A stretch of 64,000 nt of DNA from Phaeosaccion multiseriatum. Taxonomy: Eukaryota > Ochrophyta, other classes. Within the stretch, counting starts at the first letter, position 1. Every line of letters begins with the position of its first letter. The notes beneath the pieces were generated by a model, which saw only the letters and a program-made list of their open reading frames with translations, was not told where the DNA came from and searched no databases. The stretch covers positions 1,674,001-1,738,000 of the forward strand of contig OZ218955.1 of NCBI GenBank assembly GCA_965112735.1. The letters are read 5' to 3'. The position numbers were made by a program, and so were the translations under genes. Shown one piece after another: positions 23,348 to 39,746 of this stretch.

Positions 23348-24064
23348 GAAGTTTTGCTGAACACAATGAAGGAGGAGGAGGAGGAGGAGGAGGAGGAGGA
23401 GGAGGAGGAGGAAGAGGAGGAGGGGGGGGGGCAGGGGAAGGAGAAGGAGCAGGAGGAGGAGAAGAAACGGGAAGAGCGGGAGGAGCAGGAGGAGCAGGAG
23501 GAGGAGGAGAGGGGCTGGGGGAGGTGGAGGTCATAGGAGCAGCAGTTGGTGATACAACAGCGCCTAAACGAGCCTCCACGATGGTCGTAGAGGATCCAGA
23601 CACCACTGCACCACCCGCAGCAGCCACGGCCAGCCCAATGGATGGTGACACGGTCAACCAGATCGGACTGCCGGAGGAGAAGGCCGAGCCGAAAAGGAAG
23701 AAGATAAAGTTGCAGGAGCAGCAGTTGGTAGTACAGGAGCAGCAGTCGCAGCCGCGGCAGCAGGAGGATGGGGGAGGGGAGGGAGAGCAGGAGCAACAGG
23801 GCGATGGAAATAGGCACCAACCACGGCCGGAACCTGTGGAAGCACCAACAGCCGGCGAGCAAGAACAGCCTCAGCGGCAGCTGCAGCAACGACAGGTGAG
23901 GACGCTCCATATTGATGCCTTCCTTGCTCACCCTCCCCTTCCCTCCCCTCCCACCCTACCCGTCCCTACTCGTCACCTCCTCTCGTTCTCACCCCTTGTG
24001 CTTCCTCCACCCGACTGCTTGTCCGCAGCTCCCGATGATGGCGACAGGCACGCTGAGCGCATGA
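23293..24064 (+). CDS. Probable 3' coding part of the plus-strand zinc-repeat gene
   Basis: Open frame following a possible acceptor TTCTTCCAG at 23292. It encodes Gly/Glu runs, a basic segment PKRKKIKL and a Gln-rich tail to 23895, where CGACAG|GTGAGG is a strong donor. Splicing in phase 0 to the acceptor TCCGCAG (24028) gives a short end LPMMATGTLSA and a stop at 24064. How it joins exon 2 (which is in another frame) is not settled: no good donor of usual intron length was found, so a sequence indel is equally possible. Confidence 0.4.
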
Positions 24065-24132
24065 GGGATACACGATACACGGAGCTCTGTGTCACACACA
24101 TGGACGGAGGAGGTGTGTGTGTGCGTGCGTGT

Positions 24133-24163
<31 letters not shown>

Positions 24164-26163
24164 CTGGGCAGGGAGCTGAGCCTAGAAGGGCAAACGGTAT
24201 GCTTGCGAGTGGAGGGCGTGCAGGTGCACGGCAGCATTGGAGCTTGTGCACTTCACTCAGGCCGTGTAGGACACGCCACGCGGCCCTCGGAGCCACTCGC
24301 ACACTGCCATAATCACTGATGAAGCAGGTTCACACCGTCGATAGCCAAGGTCTTCCCGACACCACAGTCTCTTGGTCGATCGCGCGCAAGCTCCAGCAGA
24401 AAAGAAGTAAGGAAGGGCACAAAAAATACTTGTGCATATAGAGCATGTAGATAGATTTAAAGAGTTATGTAAATACTGTTCCATCTTGAGCTACTCACTG
24501 CGCAGCAGCACACGTTATCCGTGCTTGCTGGCAGAGGAGGGGTGGTGAACTCGCTTGTCGTGCGGTTTCCGCCATGCTGCTGTCCATTTTGCTGAGTCTG
24601 TTGTTCTCTGCTTAGCTACGGGGAGGAGGGGCAGGCCATGTCGGTCTACACGACTCTGACGCCCTTGACGAAGCAAAGCAGCCCAGCACCCGTAGCCCTG
24701 GCACACAGACGCGTCCTCCGTGGTGGTGCCCCCGAGAGAGCATATCGTGTGGTGGAGGTGGGACAGGCTCAATTACGTATTATTAGGTAGGCAGGACAGT
24801 AAGTCAATGATGTAGGGACGCGGCCTTTTGGGGCCTGGTTGGCCCCTCCGCACTCCTGAACCCGTAAAGACCAATTGGATTGCTTCCTTAAACAAGGGAG
24901 CTGTCCAGGGTCTTAGGGTGGGAAAGCCCTAGTCATTAATACACTTGGTGCCAGCCTTGGACTCTTCTCTCTCCCTCTTGGGCCCGGAACGGAGCGCTCA
25001 GCTTGGGGGTGCCTTCCTCCTCATAATAGAGGGAGGTACCGGCCCCACAATCGTACGACACCCCCATGCAGGCACACAAGGGAAACTCCGCGGCTGGCGA
25101 GTTGGGGGAGGTCTGTGACTGATGTTCTGCTGGTTGGGCACCCTCACAGCTGCAGCAATCTGCAAAGGAATGCAAAGCCCTCGTCACGAAATGCGATTCC
25201 TCCACACCGTTCCCCTCCTCCTCGATATGTCGCGAAGCAGGCTGGAAGCCCCTCTTCCCCCTGAAGATGAAGCAGCGGGATCCACCCCACTGCAGGCAGT
25301 GTCCTCTATGAGGGTCTTCCTGAAGTGGGTGAGGTAATCCTTCGCCCGGAGGAGCAGCTTGAGCAGTGGTCTTGGGCGTAGCCCCCTCTCTCATCCATGC
25401 CGACTCTTCCCAAAGACACACGATCCTCAAACACACAAAGCTCTCAACGGTAGATGCATTCAAAAGCACATGACGCCGCACGGCCAGGCAGCTTTGCCAC
25501 CCGCTGGATCCGCATCCACCCCCAGTCAATTTTTTTTCTCATTTCCTTTCTCTCGCTACCTTCCCCTTTCTTTCTCTCTTCCTTACTTACTCACAGACGG
25601 AGCCAGTCAATAGCGCCTCGCGCGAGAGTCGCTCGCCCTGTACCATTGGCCACAGCAGTTCGGCTGGTGGTGAGGAAGCTAAAGGCAAGCACAAATGAAG
25701 GAGCACAACAACAACAACATCTTGTTGCTGTTCTCGCAACAAGCGACAACGCAAGACAAAGGAGAGGGGGGGAGGGTTAAGAGGAGGAGGTGGACGAGTT
25801 TGGAGGCAGGTGCAGCAGCTTGCAGTGAGTGGCAGTGGATTGATTGTGAGCTCTCTCCCTACCCTCCTCGCATGCATTCAAATCGCGCTTAGCTACACAG
25901 AACACAAAATCTTTGAGTTTTCCTTTCGGAATGAGAAAGAGAGCACGACAGAGAGCTGCCTTGAGCAAAGTTGTGCGTGGAGCATCTTAGGGGTCTCGCC
26001 ACCCTCATCCTTCCCTCCTCCCCCCCCCTTCTCCTCTCCTCCTCCTCGTCTCTCCTCCTTTCGCGCTCCCCCCCCCTCCCGCCCCAGCAGGTACCCGGCG
26101 TTACAAAACGTACCCCGTACCCCCTGGGGAGACGATCCGAAGACGGCTGATTGCTCACGTTTC
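24065..26163. other. Region without a resolvable gene; coding-like fragments
   Basis: On the + strand a segment at about 24171-24300 (ELSLEGQTVCLRVEG) follows a GT-repeat mini-intron ending GGGCAG, and 24613-24787 follows GCTTAG with a long open frame ending TAG. They could be late exons of the zinc-repeat gene or a separate gene. A 197-codon minus frame (24936-25529) has no motif I recognise. From 25.5 to 26.1 kb there is CT-rich simple sequence. Confidence 0.35.
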
Positions 26164-26498
26164 CTATGTGTGTCCACACCCTGCTTGTAGGCATGCCAGA
26201 GAGAGAGAGAGAGAGAGGTGATGAGATAGGGGAGATTGTAGTGGCATGAGCTGATGGAGGCTGCTGTAGTCGAACTTGATTCTACACACAGTAGCCCTTG
26301 AACAGCCAAAGGTTTTGTCCCCTTTGAAGTCCGAAGAGGCCAGAGCAGTATGGTCGGGAGATAAGGAGGCGAAGCCGTGAGAATTTAATCTAAGGCAAGG
26401 CGAGGCGACAGCGGCAGGCTGCAGCAACAGAGAAGCAGCAGCAGCGAGAGGAACTAATCCGCACGAGAGAAGAGGCAGCAGCGGCAGGAATTTCATCT
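26164..26498 (-). CDS. Possible short secreted/targeted ORF of unknown function
   Basis: ATG at 26498 is followed by MKFLPLLPLLSCGLVPLA, which looks like a signal peptide (basic residue, leucine core, small residues). The frame stays open for 111 codons to 26164, ending in a CT-repeat-encoded Ser/Leu tract. No family is recognised. It lies only 65 bp from the start of the orphan gene on the other strand and may be the first exon of a longer gene or chance. Confidence 0.25.
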
Positions 26499-26563
26499 GC
26501 ACCGTGGTCTCTGCGGAGGGCGAGGGGTCGGGGCAACGGGGGCCGGGCAAGAACAAAGGACAA

Positions 26564-27310
26564 ATGGGAAAGAGTACGAAGATGACGGTGGGTCGCCGTG
26601 AAGACTTGAGTGTCCCGGTGAATCTGATATCGTCTACGGGATGGAAAACGACAGAATCAGAGAAGGAAATAGAAGGAGGGCCTGACGGCCTTGGCAGCTG
26701 GAGGATAAACCTCCATGCAGGTTTGGAGCTCCAGCCCAGTGAATTTGACCGCCTGCCCAACAGCGAAACCAAAGGTGTTGATCCCAATGACCCCGATAGG
26801 GTAGCGGCCCTAATCAAAGAGCAAAAGATTCAAAAGAAGAAGGAGGGGGGCTTCCGATTCATTGGTCTTGACGAAGAAATTGGTGCGACGGAGGAGGGAA
26901 GGACGGAGGACAAAGCTGAGACCTTGGGCGGGCTGGGGGACAACAAATGCTCTGACTCTGGTGCTCCGGACGGAGTAGGAGAGGCTGACTCAAAGCAAAA
27001 AAGAAGAATTACTCCTTCTGTCTTGCCGGACCCAGATTCAGTTGACGGCCTTTTCAACTTGCTGGAGTGTGACTCGCGAAAGACCCCGGTGCCTCCAATG
27101 CCTGGCCCAGATTCAGTGGCAGGGTTGCTCCTCCAGCAAAGGATCCACATGGGGGACGAGGGAGGCTTCCTGTTTGTGAGCACCCCCACGGGAACGGGAC
27201 GTGCGAGCACTGACATCAGCGATAGTGCTCTGTCCCCACAAGGAGCGGCATCCTCCACCTCGACGGACATCGAGCCTGACCACTCCTCGACAGGAGGGGA
27301 GCTCTCATGA
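26564..27310 (+). CDS. Orphan acidic protein with internal DPDSV...GGF repeats
   Basis: Single open frame of 248 codons from ATG 26564 to TGA 27310, with balanced composition unlike the low-complexity frames around it. It has at least two related modules: DPDRVAALIKEQKIQ followed by KEGGFRFIGLDEE, and GPDSVAGLLLQQRIH followed by DEGGFLFVS; a third, shorter start DPDSVDGLFNLLE lies between. Each looks like a short amphipathic helix and a GGFxF turn. No signal peptide or membrane segment. I do not recognise the family; short linear interaction motifs are a guess. An upstream in-frame GTG-initiated extension exists but ATG is preferred. Confidence 0.6.
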   Translation: MGKSTKMTVGRREDLSVPVNLISSTGWKTTESEKEIEGGPDGLGSWRINLHAGLELQPSEFDRLPNSETKGVDPNDPDRVAALIKEQKIQKKKEGGFRFIGLDEEIGATEEGRTEDKAETLGGLGDNKCSDSGAPDGVGEADSKQKRRITPSVLPDPDSVDGLFNLLECDSRKTPVPPMPGPDSVAGLLLQQRIHMGDEGGFLFVSTPTGTGRASTDISDSALSPQGAASSTSTDIEPDHSSTGGELS

Positions 27311-28730
27311 CCTCAATCGTCTCCCACCAAGTCCGATGAGGCTTTGAATGGGGCTTGAAGAGGCGAACCAACAAGCTCTTGCACGCTCAGAACCATATAC
27401 CTCATGCATGGTCGGGTTGCCTGCAGTTGGAGTGAGAAGAGCAGGGGGGAAGAAGAGGGCTCACGCGCCCCCCCTGTGCGTATACATGGGACGGTGTGAC
27501 ACAGTGATTGCGCTCTCTTCCGTCTGGGGCCCATCACGAGCTCCTTGACGTGACGACCCGTCAACCCGCGGCTTCTCGCCCGCTTCATCATTGGCCGCAG
27601 CGGCATCAGCAGCAGTAGCAGTAGCAGCAGCAGTAGCACCAGCCCAGGGGAGAAACACATACATACGAGAGGTGAGTGTGCGAGTGCCATGGCACTATAT
27701 CAGGATAGGTGGGGTGGGTTCACGGGCCCCATCCAGGGGGGCCCAATGTCTGAGGGAGGTGAGGGACGGGTGTCGTCATATGCTTGTCTACTCCCTCCCT
27801 CTCTTTCTCTCTCTCATGTGTATATATACATACCTCCCCTCCTCCCCTCCTGCCCTCTCCCTCTCACCCCCTGCCCCCATCCCCTCTTTCTCTCTCTCCC
27901 TCTCTCCCCTCTTCCCCTCCTCCCGGCATCCCCCCCCCCCCCTCTCTCATGCCCGGTGTGTGCCTCTGCGTGACCACATCACAGCGGCACATCACGTGAC
28001 TCTCCAGTTGCGCTCTTTCTGCAGTTTGGTTGGGTTCGTCGCACCTTGGGCACAGCACTCCTGAGGAGGTTTGGGTTCATTGCACATTGGGTTCCATCCG
28101 CCTGAACTTGAGGCAAGGGGTGGTGCAGCCCCGTCAAAAGACACGACACACCATCACGTGCTGCGCCTTGGAGCAAGCGTGACTTCCGCGCAGCAACGTC
28201 TTGCGAGTCGAGTACGTACACGTACGTACATACTTACGTACTTGCGTACTACAGGAGGTGGGCGACGGCGGACGGGCGACATTCTCGCTGGCCTCGTTCA
28301 GTGGGGGGGGGGGGGTCAGTGGGGACAGAGGACGGGCTGCTTTGGAGTACGCTTCGAACAAGTCGAACAAGAGAGGGACAGGACGAAGAGAAGGACGAGC
28401 AAGACAGACACGCATTCCACCGCCTTTTTATGGGGACTCCGTGGAAGGCCGTTGGCCTCGAATTTCATTCCGTGAAGAAGCAAGACCAAAAGGGACGACA
28501 GCGATGGACGTGTGCCCATCTGAGAGAGGAGATGCGCCCGTGTGTGTGCCTCGTTCGGAATGAAGGGACCGCCCGCTTCCTGGCCCTAAGTTACCCGCAG
28601 GGTGTTCTGTGTGGTGCCGGGCATTTCTTACTGTTGTTGGATACGCCTCCTCCCCCTCTTTTGTACTGATTACTGCTTGTTCGAGGCCTTAACATTTTCG
28701 AGGGGTGTTTGCTGTGGTGGTTCACAGAGC

Positions 28731-28790
<60 letters not shown>

Positions 28791-29027
28791 CGTGCCTCAA
28801 TTGGCGGAACGTGGGAGGTTTTGATTTACGACCTCGCATCTCGAATGAAATCGTAAGCAACAAAAAATGGGGAAACTGAAACTGTGTCTATCGGCCTCGC
28901 CTTCAGGCCTTCACCCTTCACTTTTTCCCCCTTCACTCACCCACGCCTCTCTCTCTCTATATATATATCCCTCTTAATCTATCCCTCTCTACGTCTCACT
29001 CTCTTTCTCTCTCTCTCTGAAGTAGCT
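27311..29027. other. Gap upstream of SERF gene; repeats and short open frames
   Basis: Contains CAG-like AGCAGTAGCAG runs (about 27602-27645), CT-rich tracts (27790-27950), a (G)10 run near 28310, an (AG)n array (28733-28788) and the TGAAACTGAAAC-type motif at 28872, about 155 bp before the SERF ATG. Open frames at 28071-28669 in all three frames show no family motif. A possible exon after CTTTCTGCAG at 28025 is too short to judge. Confidence 0.4.
28733..28788. repeat. (AG)n microsatellite
   Basis: Perfect dinucleotide run of about 54 bp upstream of the SERF gene. Confidence 0.95.
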
Positions 29028-29586
29028 ATGGCGCGAGGAGATCAGCGGGACCGGGATCGCCAAAAGCGGCAGGACAAGGACGCGGCCAAATCAGCGGGGA
29101 AGAGAGAGGGCAACCCGCAAGCCAGGAGAGAAGCGTGAGTTGCGCATTGTTGCTGCTTCGGATCTTCTTGATTAGAAAGCATGCTATTGTCTTTGATTTG
29201 AACATCATCTGGCTGTGAGTTAATGGCAAAAAACCCGTCCTCTTCTGGCGTCCCTCCCCACCAGCGACGGCAAGGCCTTGGAGGAAAAGATCAAGAGAAA
29301 GGCAGCAGCAGCGGCGGCGGCAGCGGCGGCGGGCGGAGGTACACTGAGACTGTCTTGCCCCTTTTTTTCTCTTTGAGTTGTTTTTTTATCTGGTCTATGG
29401 GGGGTGGGGGGAGGGTAGTGTACGTGTACAAGGCGCCGTTTACTTTGAAGTGCTGGGTGGGTCCTGGCGCTTCCTTGCTTCGTCCCGACCTACCTACCTT
29501 CCCCTCACCTCCGCTGCATTTTTTTGCTGCATTTGTTGTCTCTCCCTCTCTCGGCAGCATCAGCTGGAGGCGGCAAGAAGAAGTAG
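29028..29586 (+). CDS. SERF/4F5-family small basic protein
   Basis: Exons 29028-29134, 29265-29338 and 29558-29586 give 69 residues in consistent phase. The N-terminus MARGDQRDRDRQKRQDK matches the 4F5/SERF signature M-(T/A)-RGNQRELARQKNxKK, and the middle READGKALEEKIKRK matches the family's charged helix. The remainder is an Ala run from GCA/GCG repeats and a GGGKKK tail. SERF proteins are small, disordered nucleic-acid- and amyloid-modifying factors in animals; the role in algae is not established. Very short exon 3 (29 nt) and three exons explain why it is easily missed. Confidence 0.85.
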
Positions 29587-30200
29587 CCTCTCGTCAGCGG
29601 AATCGGATGGACAGCAGAAGTGGAGCACAGCAGCAGACAGTAGAAAGAGGCTGCAACACAGAAGCAGACAGTAGAAAAGAGGGCTGCAACCACATCACAC
29701 GCACCCACGCACTCACACACACGCATACACACACACACACCACAATTTTGCACGATCGAGTATCGTTACTATCAATCTCCCCGAGTGTTCTTTCGCCTTT
29801 GCCTCACAGGGGCATATCCCAATCCCAACTCCATCCTCCGCTTTGAATCAACATGAAGAATGAGATACAGATACCCAACAAGCATGGGACCGATACCCAA
29901 CACGCTTAACAAGCATGGGATCTTTCCCTTTTTCATGTAAGAAGTAAATCGTCCCCTTGTAGTATTCGTATGCCCCCTTTTGCAGCCAAAGGGGGGGGGC
30001 ATCATCGACCCAGGAGGCGGGCTAGATAAGGCTAGATAAGGCTAGATAAGGCTGCCTGTCGCCTATCAAGCTACTGCAGCAGCAAACCCAACAACAGCAG
30101 CACCACTACCACCACCACCACCACCACCACCAGCAGCAGCAGCAGCAGCAGCAGCAAACTCTCTCAGTCGCGTCCTCCTATCCCTGCCCCTCAAAAGCCC
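29587..30200. other. Convergent 3' region between SERF and KRI1
   Basis: No gene seen. It holds short direct repeats: GATACCCAACA with AACAAGCATGGGA (about 29870-29922), four GGCTAGATAA units (30020-30055), a CAC run and a CAG run (30105-30155). Probably two overlapping 3' UTRs. Confidence 0.6.
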
Positions 30201-35458
<5,258 letters not shown>

Positions 35459-35610
35459 TCCTGCTGCTGCTTTCGTCTCTCTGCGGCCTCACTCACCACA
35501 GCAAGAAGGCCGGATTCCAACACGCCACCCGAAGCCAACTGTTAGTCGGGAAGAGGAGGGCAGCGCGCGCCTTCATTAATTAACACACAATCTAGCTACT
35601 GAGGACGGTC
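35459..35610. promoter_or_regulatory. Compact bidirectional promoter, KRI1 / TPI-like gene
   Basis: Only 152 bp separate the two ATGs. It includes an AT-rich patch TTCATTAATTAACACAC at 35573-35589. Confidence 0.55.
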
Positions 35611-37015
35611 ATGAGTTCATTAATAGATGGAAGTTGCAACAGCAGCAGCGGTAGTCGCAGCACTGCTGGGAAGAGTCCATTACCCCTGCCCTCCCGGACA
35701 ACGTTGCCAAAGCTCATCGTAGGGAATTGGAAGCCCAGTCCTTCCAGTGAGCCACAGGCGAAGGCACTGGCTGCTCTGCTTGCAGCAAGCGATGTAGCCG
35801 ATCGAAGGATCAGGTAATTTCAGCATCATGTGGCGCCCCTACTGTTGGAGCTTAAAGCGCTTCACTTACAAGCTGTCTCTCTCTTTATAGGGGTGAAGGA
35901 GCAGCGGCTGCTGACGTATTGGTCTTCGCTCCTTCCATGCTACTTCCTGCGATGAAGAGGGAATTGGACGGAACTGCAGGTAGGCTACACGATGCTCTCA
36001 ATCGGGACATGCATAAACACGACGACCCAAAAGCTCTCTCCAACATAAAATGACACAGCTCCTAAGGCACTTCCTTACGACCAGTTCCCAAATCTGATCT
36101 GCTTGCCCGCATGTCCGAATACGAATGCCTCACCTTCTCTCCTCCCCTCCCCGAGCAGTCCAACTTGGCGCCCAAGACGGGCCATCTGAAACCGGGGGGG
36201 GGGGGGGCACTGCTGACTACCCGTACGTCATGGTCGGCCACAGCGAGAGCAGGACGGAGCTCGGTAAGGACGGCTTCACCGAACTTTGTCCTTTGTCTTG
36301 TTGTGTTGTTATGCAGGGGTTACGAAGGGCTGATAGCCTGACGTGGGTGTGTGATGTGTGCATGTTTGTGTGCCGTTTGCTTGCAGGGGATGCGGACGCA
36401 CACGTCCACGACAAGCTTCGAGCAGCGCTGGACGCGGGGCTGAAGGTCGTCCTGTGCGTAGGGGAGGGCAAGGAGGTGAGAGGAAGGACACAGGCATACG
36501 GGCAGATAGACAGACAGGGCATTATGGGCAGGTAGATAGACACACAGACATACGGAGGGACGGACGTACTGACTGACAGACAGACAGACAGACAGACAGA
36601 GAGACGCACGAGGGGACACTTTCCCTTCGCTCACTTCACGCACATCCCCGCCTCCTCCTGCCCCCCTTGTCGCCCCCCCCCCCTCTCCTGCTCCTCGATG
36701 AAGGAGTACAAGGACCATCAGACAGAGTCAGTCTGCGCCCTTCAACTCGGTAAGGGAGTAGCAGCAGAATCCGTAGCACTTGACGACAAATCAGTAGCAG
36801 TTGATGATACAGCAGTACCAGTACCGGCAGAAGCAGCCGCAGTAGCAGTTGGTGATAACAGCAGTAGCAGTAGCAGTAGCAGCAGCAGCAGGGTATACAT
36901 AGACCGCATCCCCTCTGTGCCCCCTTACCCCTCCCCCCCTCTACGCCACCAATGCTTTCTCCCCCCCTCCCCACCCCTGCTCTGCTCTTGGCAATCCCTC
37001 TCCCTTCTCTCCTAT

Positions 37016-37059
<44 letters not shown>

Positions 37060-37728
37060 TTCCATTCTCTCCCTCTCTCTCTCTCCCTCTCTCTCTCACT
37101 CTGTCTTTGTTCCATTCCTGCTCTGCTCTCATCAGGGGCGGCGCTGCAAGGCGTGAGCGCCTCTGAGGTTTCTGCGTCCGTGACGATTGCCTATGAGCCG
37201 GTATGGGCCATGGGTGGGCCTGGCCCTGGCGCTACCCCGGCCATTGCTCAGTTCACACACGCCTGTATTCGGCGCTGGCTGAGTAGCGAGTGAGTGGACC
37301 TCGGTCTCACCTCACCTCGCCTCACCTCCCCTCCCCTCTCTTCCTCACTTCACTTTACCTCACCTGTCTCTTCTTCTCCTTCCACGATGTCTCCAATATA
37401 TATACATATGTATATATGTATGCATGTATCCATATCTACCCATGTACACAACAGGTACAGCGAGGAGGTGTCTCAGAGCGTGCGCCTCCTGGTGGCAGAT
37501 CCCTCCATCAGCCCATCCACCGCCGCCTCCCACCTCACTTGCCCAGACATCGACGGCCTTGTCGTCACGGGGGGCTCTCTATCGGCAGCAAGCCTCCTTC
37601 GAATCGCCAGTGCGGCCAAGGAGGGGAGGGATGGCACGCACTGTCACCCTCACTCTGGCACCTGTGGGGCGGGGGAAAGGGCACGGAAGACGAGGCTCAG
37701 GGCCATTCCGCGGTTGTGGCCCAGAAAG
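35611..37728 (+). CDS. Divergent triosephosphate-isomerase-like domain, likely N-terminal half of a TPI-SMP30 fusion
   Basis: Exons 35611-35813, 35891-35979, 36159-36263, 36387-36475, 36704-36749, 37136-37289, 37455-37728 are in phase. TIM-barrel landmarks: KLIVGNWK (catalytic Asn39, Lys41), VMVGHSESR (His125), AGLKVVLCVGEGKE, and TIAYEPVWAMGG (Glu198), then CPDIDGLVVTGGSLS. So the Asn-Lys-His-Glu set is kept. Departures: NWKMN is NWKPS, the segment before GHS is shortened and replaced by glycines from a (G)14 run, loop 6 is GGPGPGATP, and the phosphate-binding YGGSV is replaced by LVADPSI. Reading through the last donor instead would stop at 37770 (333 residues). In the spliced form the donor AAAG|GTACGG (37728) joins in phase 0 to the SMP-30 exon at 38384. 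Activity is uncertain. No clear targeting peptide. Confidence 0.78.
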
Positions 37729-37954
37729 GTACGGCTTGCGCAGGGCTGCTCGATTTGGTTTGATGATTGATGATTGATGATTTGATTTGATTCGATTCGA
37801 TTCGATTTGATTCGAGATTTTGGTTTGGATTGGCATGGGTGGGGGCGGGTATGCGAGTGGTCGGGTGTGGTCGGGTGTGGTCGGGTGGGTCAGCGATGCT
37901 ATGCAGCTTCAAACGGTGTAGCACAAAAGACTACAGACTTTAGTTCGTCTCAAG

Positions 37955-38370
37955 GTCCCTCCCTCCCTCCCTCTCTCCCTCCCTCCCTCCCTCCCTCCCT
38001 CCCTCCCTCCCTCCCTCCCTCCCTCCCTCCCTCCCTCCCTCCCTCCCTCCCTCCCTCCCTCCCTCCCTCCCTCCCTCCCTCCCTCCCTCCCTCCCTCCCT
38101 CCCTGCCTCCCTCCCTCCCTCCCTCCCTCCCTCGCTCCACCCCTCCCTCCCTCCCTCTCTCCCTCCCTCCCTCCCTCCCTCCCTCCCTCCGTCCCTCCCT
38201 CCCTCCATCCGTCCCTCCCTCCCTCCCTCCGTCCCTCCCTCCCTCCCTCCCTCCCTCCCTCCCTCCGTCCCTCCCTCCCTCCCTCCCTCCCTCCCTCCCT
38301 CCCTCCCTGTCCTCCCTCCCTCCCTCCCTCCCTCCCTCCCTCCCTCCCTCCCTCCCTCCCTTCCCCTCTA
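37955..38370. repeat. Long (CCCT)n array in the intron joining TPI-like and SMP-30 exons
   Basis: More than 400 bp of TCCC units with scattered G/A/T changes, ending 14 bp before the acceptor GATCAG at 38383. It can serve as the polypyrimidine tract. Overlapping REGG and SLPP ORFs are artefacts. Confidence 0.93.
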
Positions 38371-38383
38371 TCGCCGTGATCAG

Positions 38384-39700
38384 TTGGTGGCATGTCGAAA
38401 CGAGTTGGGGGAGAGCCCCATTTGGAGCAGCGAAAGGAACCTTCTCGCGTGGGTCGACATCCCGGGCAAGCAGCTTTGGGAGTTCGATGCGGGGAAGGGC
38501 ACGAGTAGGCACTTCTCCTTGCCGGAAGTGGTGGGGTGCTGCGCATTCAGGTAAGTACGTACGTAAGTGGGTAGGTGTGTTTGGGGGATGAGATGGAACT
38601 TCTTTGCTATTTCAGTTTCATTTGAAGAAATATGTACGTAGTACTTCGTATGTATTGCGTAAACATACGAGATGGTCGAGGGTGCTTTGTGTTGGTGTGT
38701 GGGAGGGGCATCCGATGATTTTCTTCGCAGCTCTACATTACTTCGATGGCTCAGTTCAAACAAAGCTTCCGCTACAGATTGTTTTAATTAACTTCTCCCT
38801 CCCTTCTTCCCTCCCTCCCTCCCCTCGCCCCCCTCCCTCCCTCCCTCCCTCCCTCCCTCCCTCCCTCCCTCCCTCCCTCCCTCCCTCCCTCCCTCCCTCC
38901 CTCCCTCCCTCTCCTCCCCTCTTTCCCGCCGCTCCTCTTAGACGAGGTGGCGGTTACATCCTCGGTCTGAAGAACGGACTCACTCGCTTCGACCCTGCCA
39001 CCGGCAACCTCGACCGAATCGGCAAGGGGAAGGGTATGATGGCCTTTGAACCAGGCCTCCCTACCCGCCCCAACGACGGCCGAGTGGCCAGTAGAGACGG
39101 CTCCCTCATCTTCGGCTCGTACAACGAGAAGCACAAGGTGGATGGAGCAAGTGTAGCTGGGCTGTACCGCTTTAAGCCCAACGGAGAGGTGCTGGAGGAG
39201 ATTTTGGAGCATCGATTTCGAGTGTCGAATTGCATCAGCTTCTCCCCGGGGGGTGACGTTATGTACTTTACGGTGAGAGAGCCTTTTTTGAGTCTCACCA
39301 TACAGCACAGGACCGCAGAGCAGAGCAAAGCAGAGGAGAGTGGAGGGGAGAGGAGGGGAGGGGGGAGGAGAGGGGGGGGGCTGGGAGGGGAGGGGTGAGG
39401 AGGGAGGGGGCGAGAGGAGAGGGGTGGCAAGGGGTGAGGAGGGAGGGGGCGGGGAGGGTTGGGGAAGGAATGGGAGGAGTGAGGCGAGAAGAGGGGGGGT
39501 AGGAAACGTCATGATTAGTGTTTATAGAAGCGAGCTGACCTTGTGCACGTGCATCTCTTACGTTCCTCTCTCCCTCTCTCTGTCTTCTTTTCTCTCTCTA
39601 CCTCTCTCTCCCTGTCTCTCTCTCTGCCTCTCTGCCACTCTCTCTCACTCTCTCTCACTCGCTCTCTCTCTCACATACACTCTCTCTGTCCCTCTCTGTC

Positions 39701-39746
<46 letters not shown>

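Noticed and set aside
24936-25529. 197-codon minus ORF as a retrotransposon or gene fragment
   Set aside because: No reverse-transcriptase, protease or other motif, and other frames of the same stretch look just as natural; left as unresolved.
37909-38546. Long ORFs of GREGG or SLPP repeats
   Set aside because: Pure (CCCT)n read in different frames inside an intron; no conserved sequence or start context.
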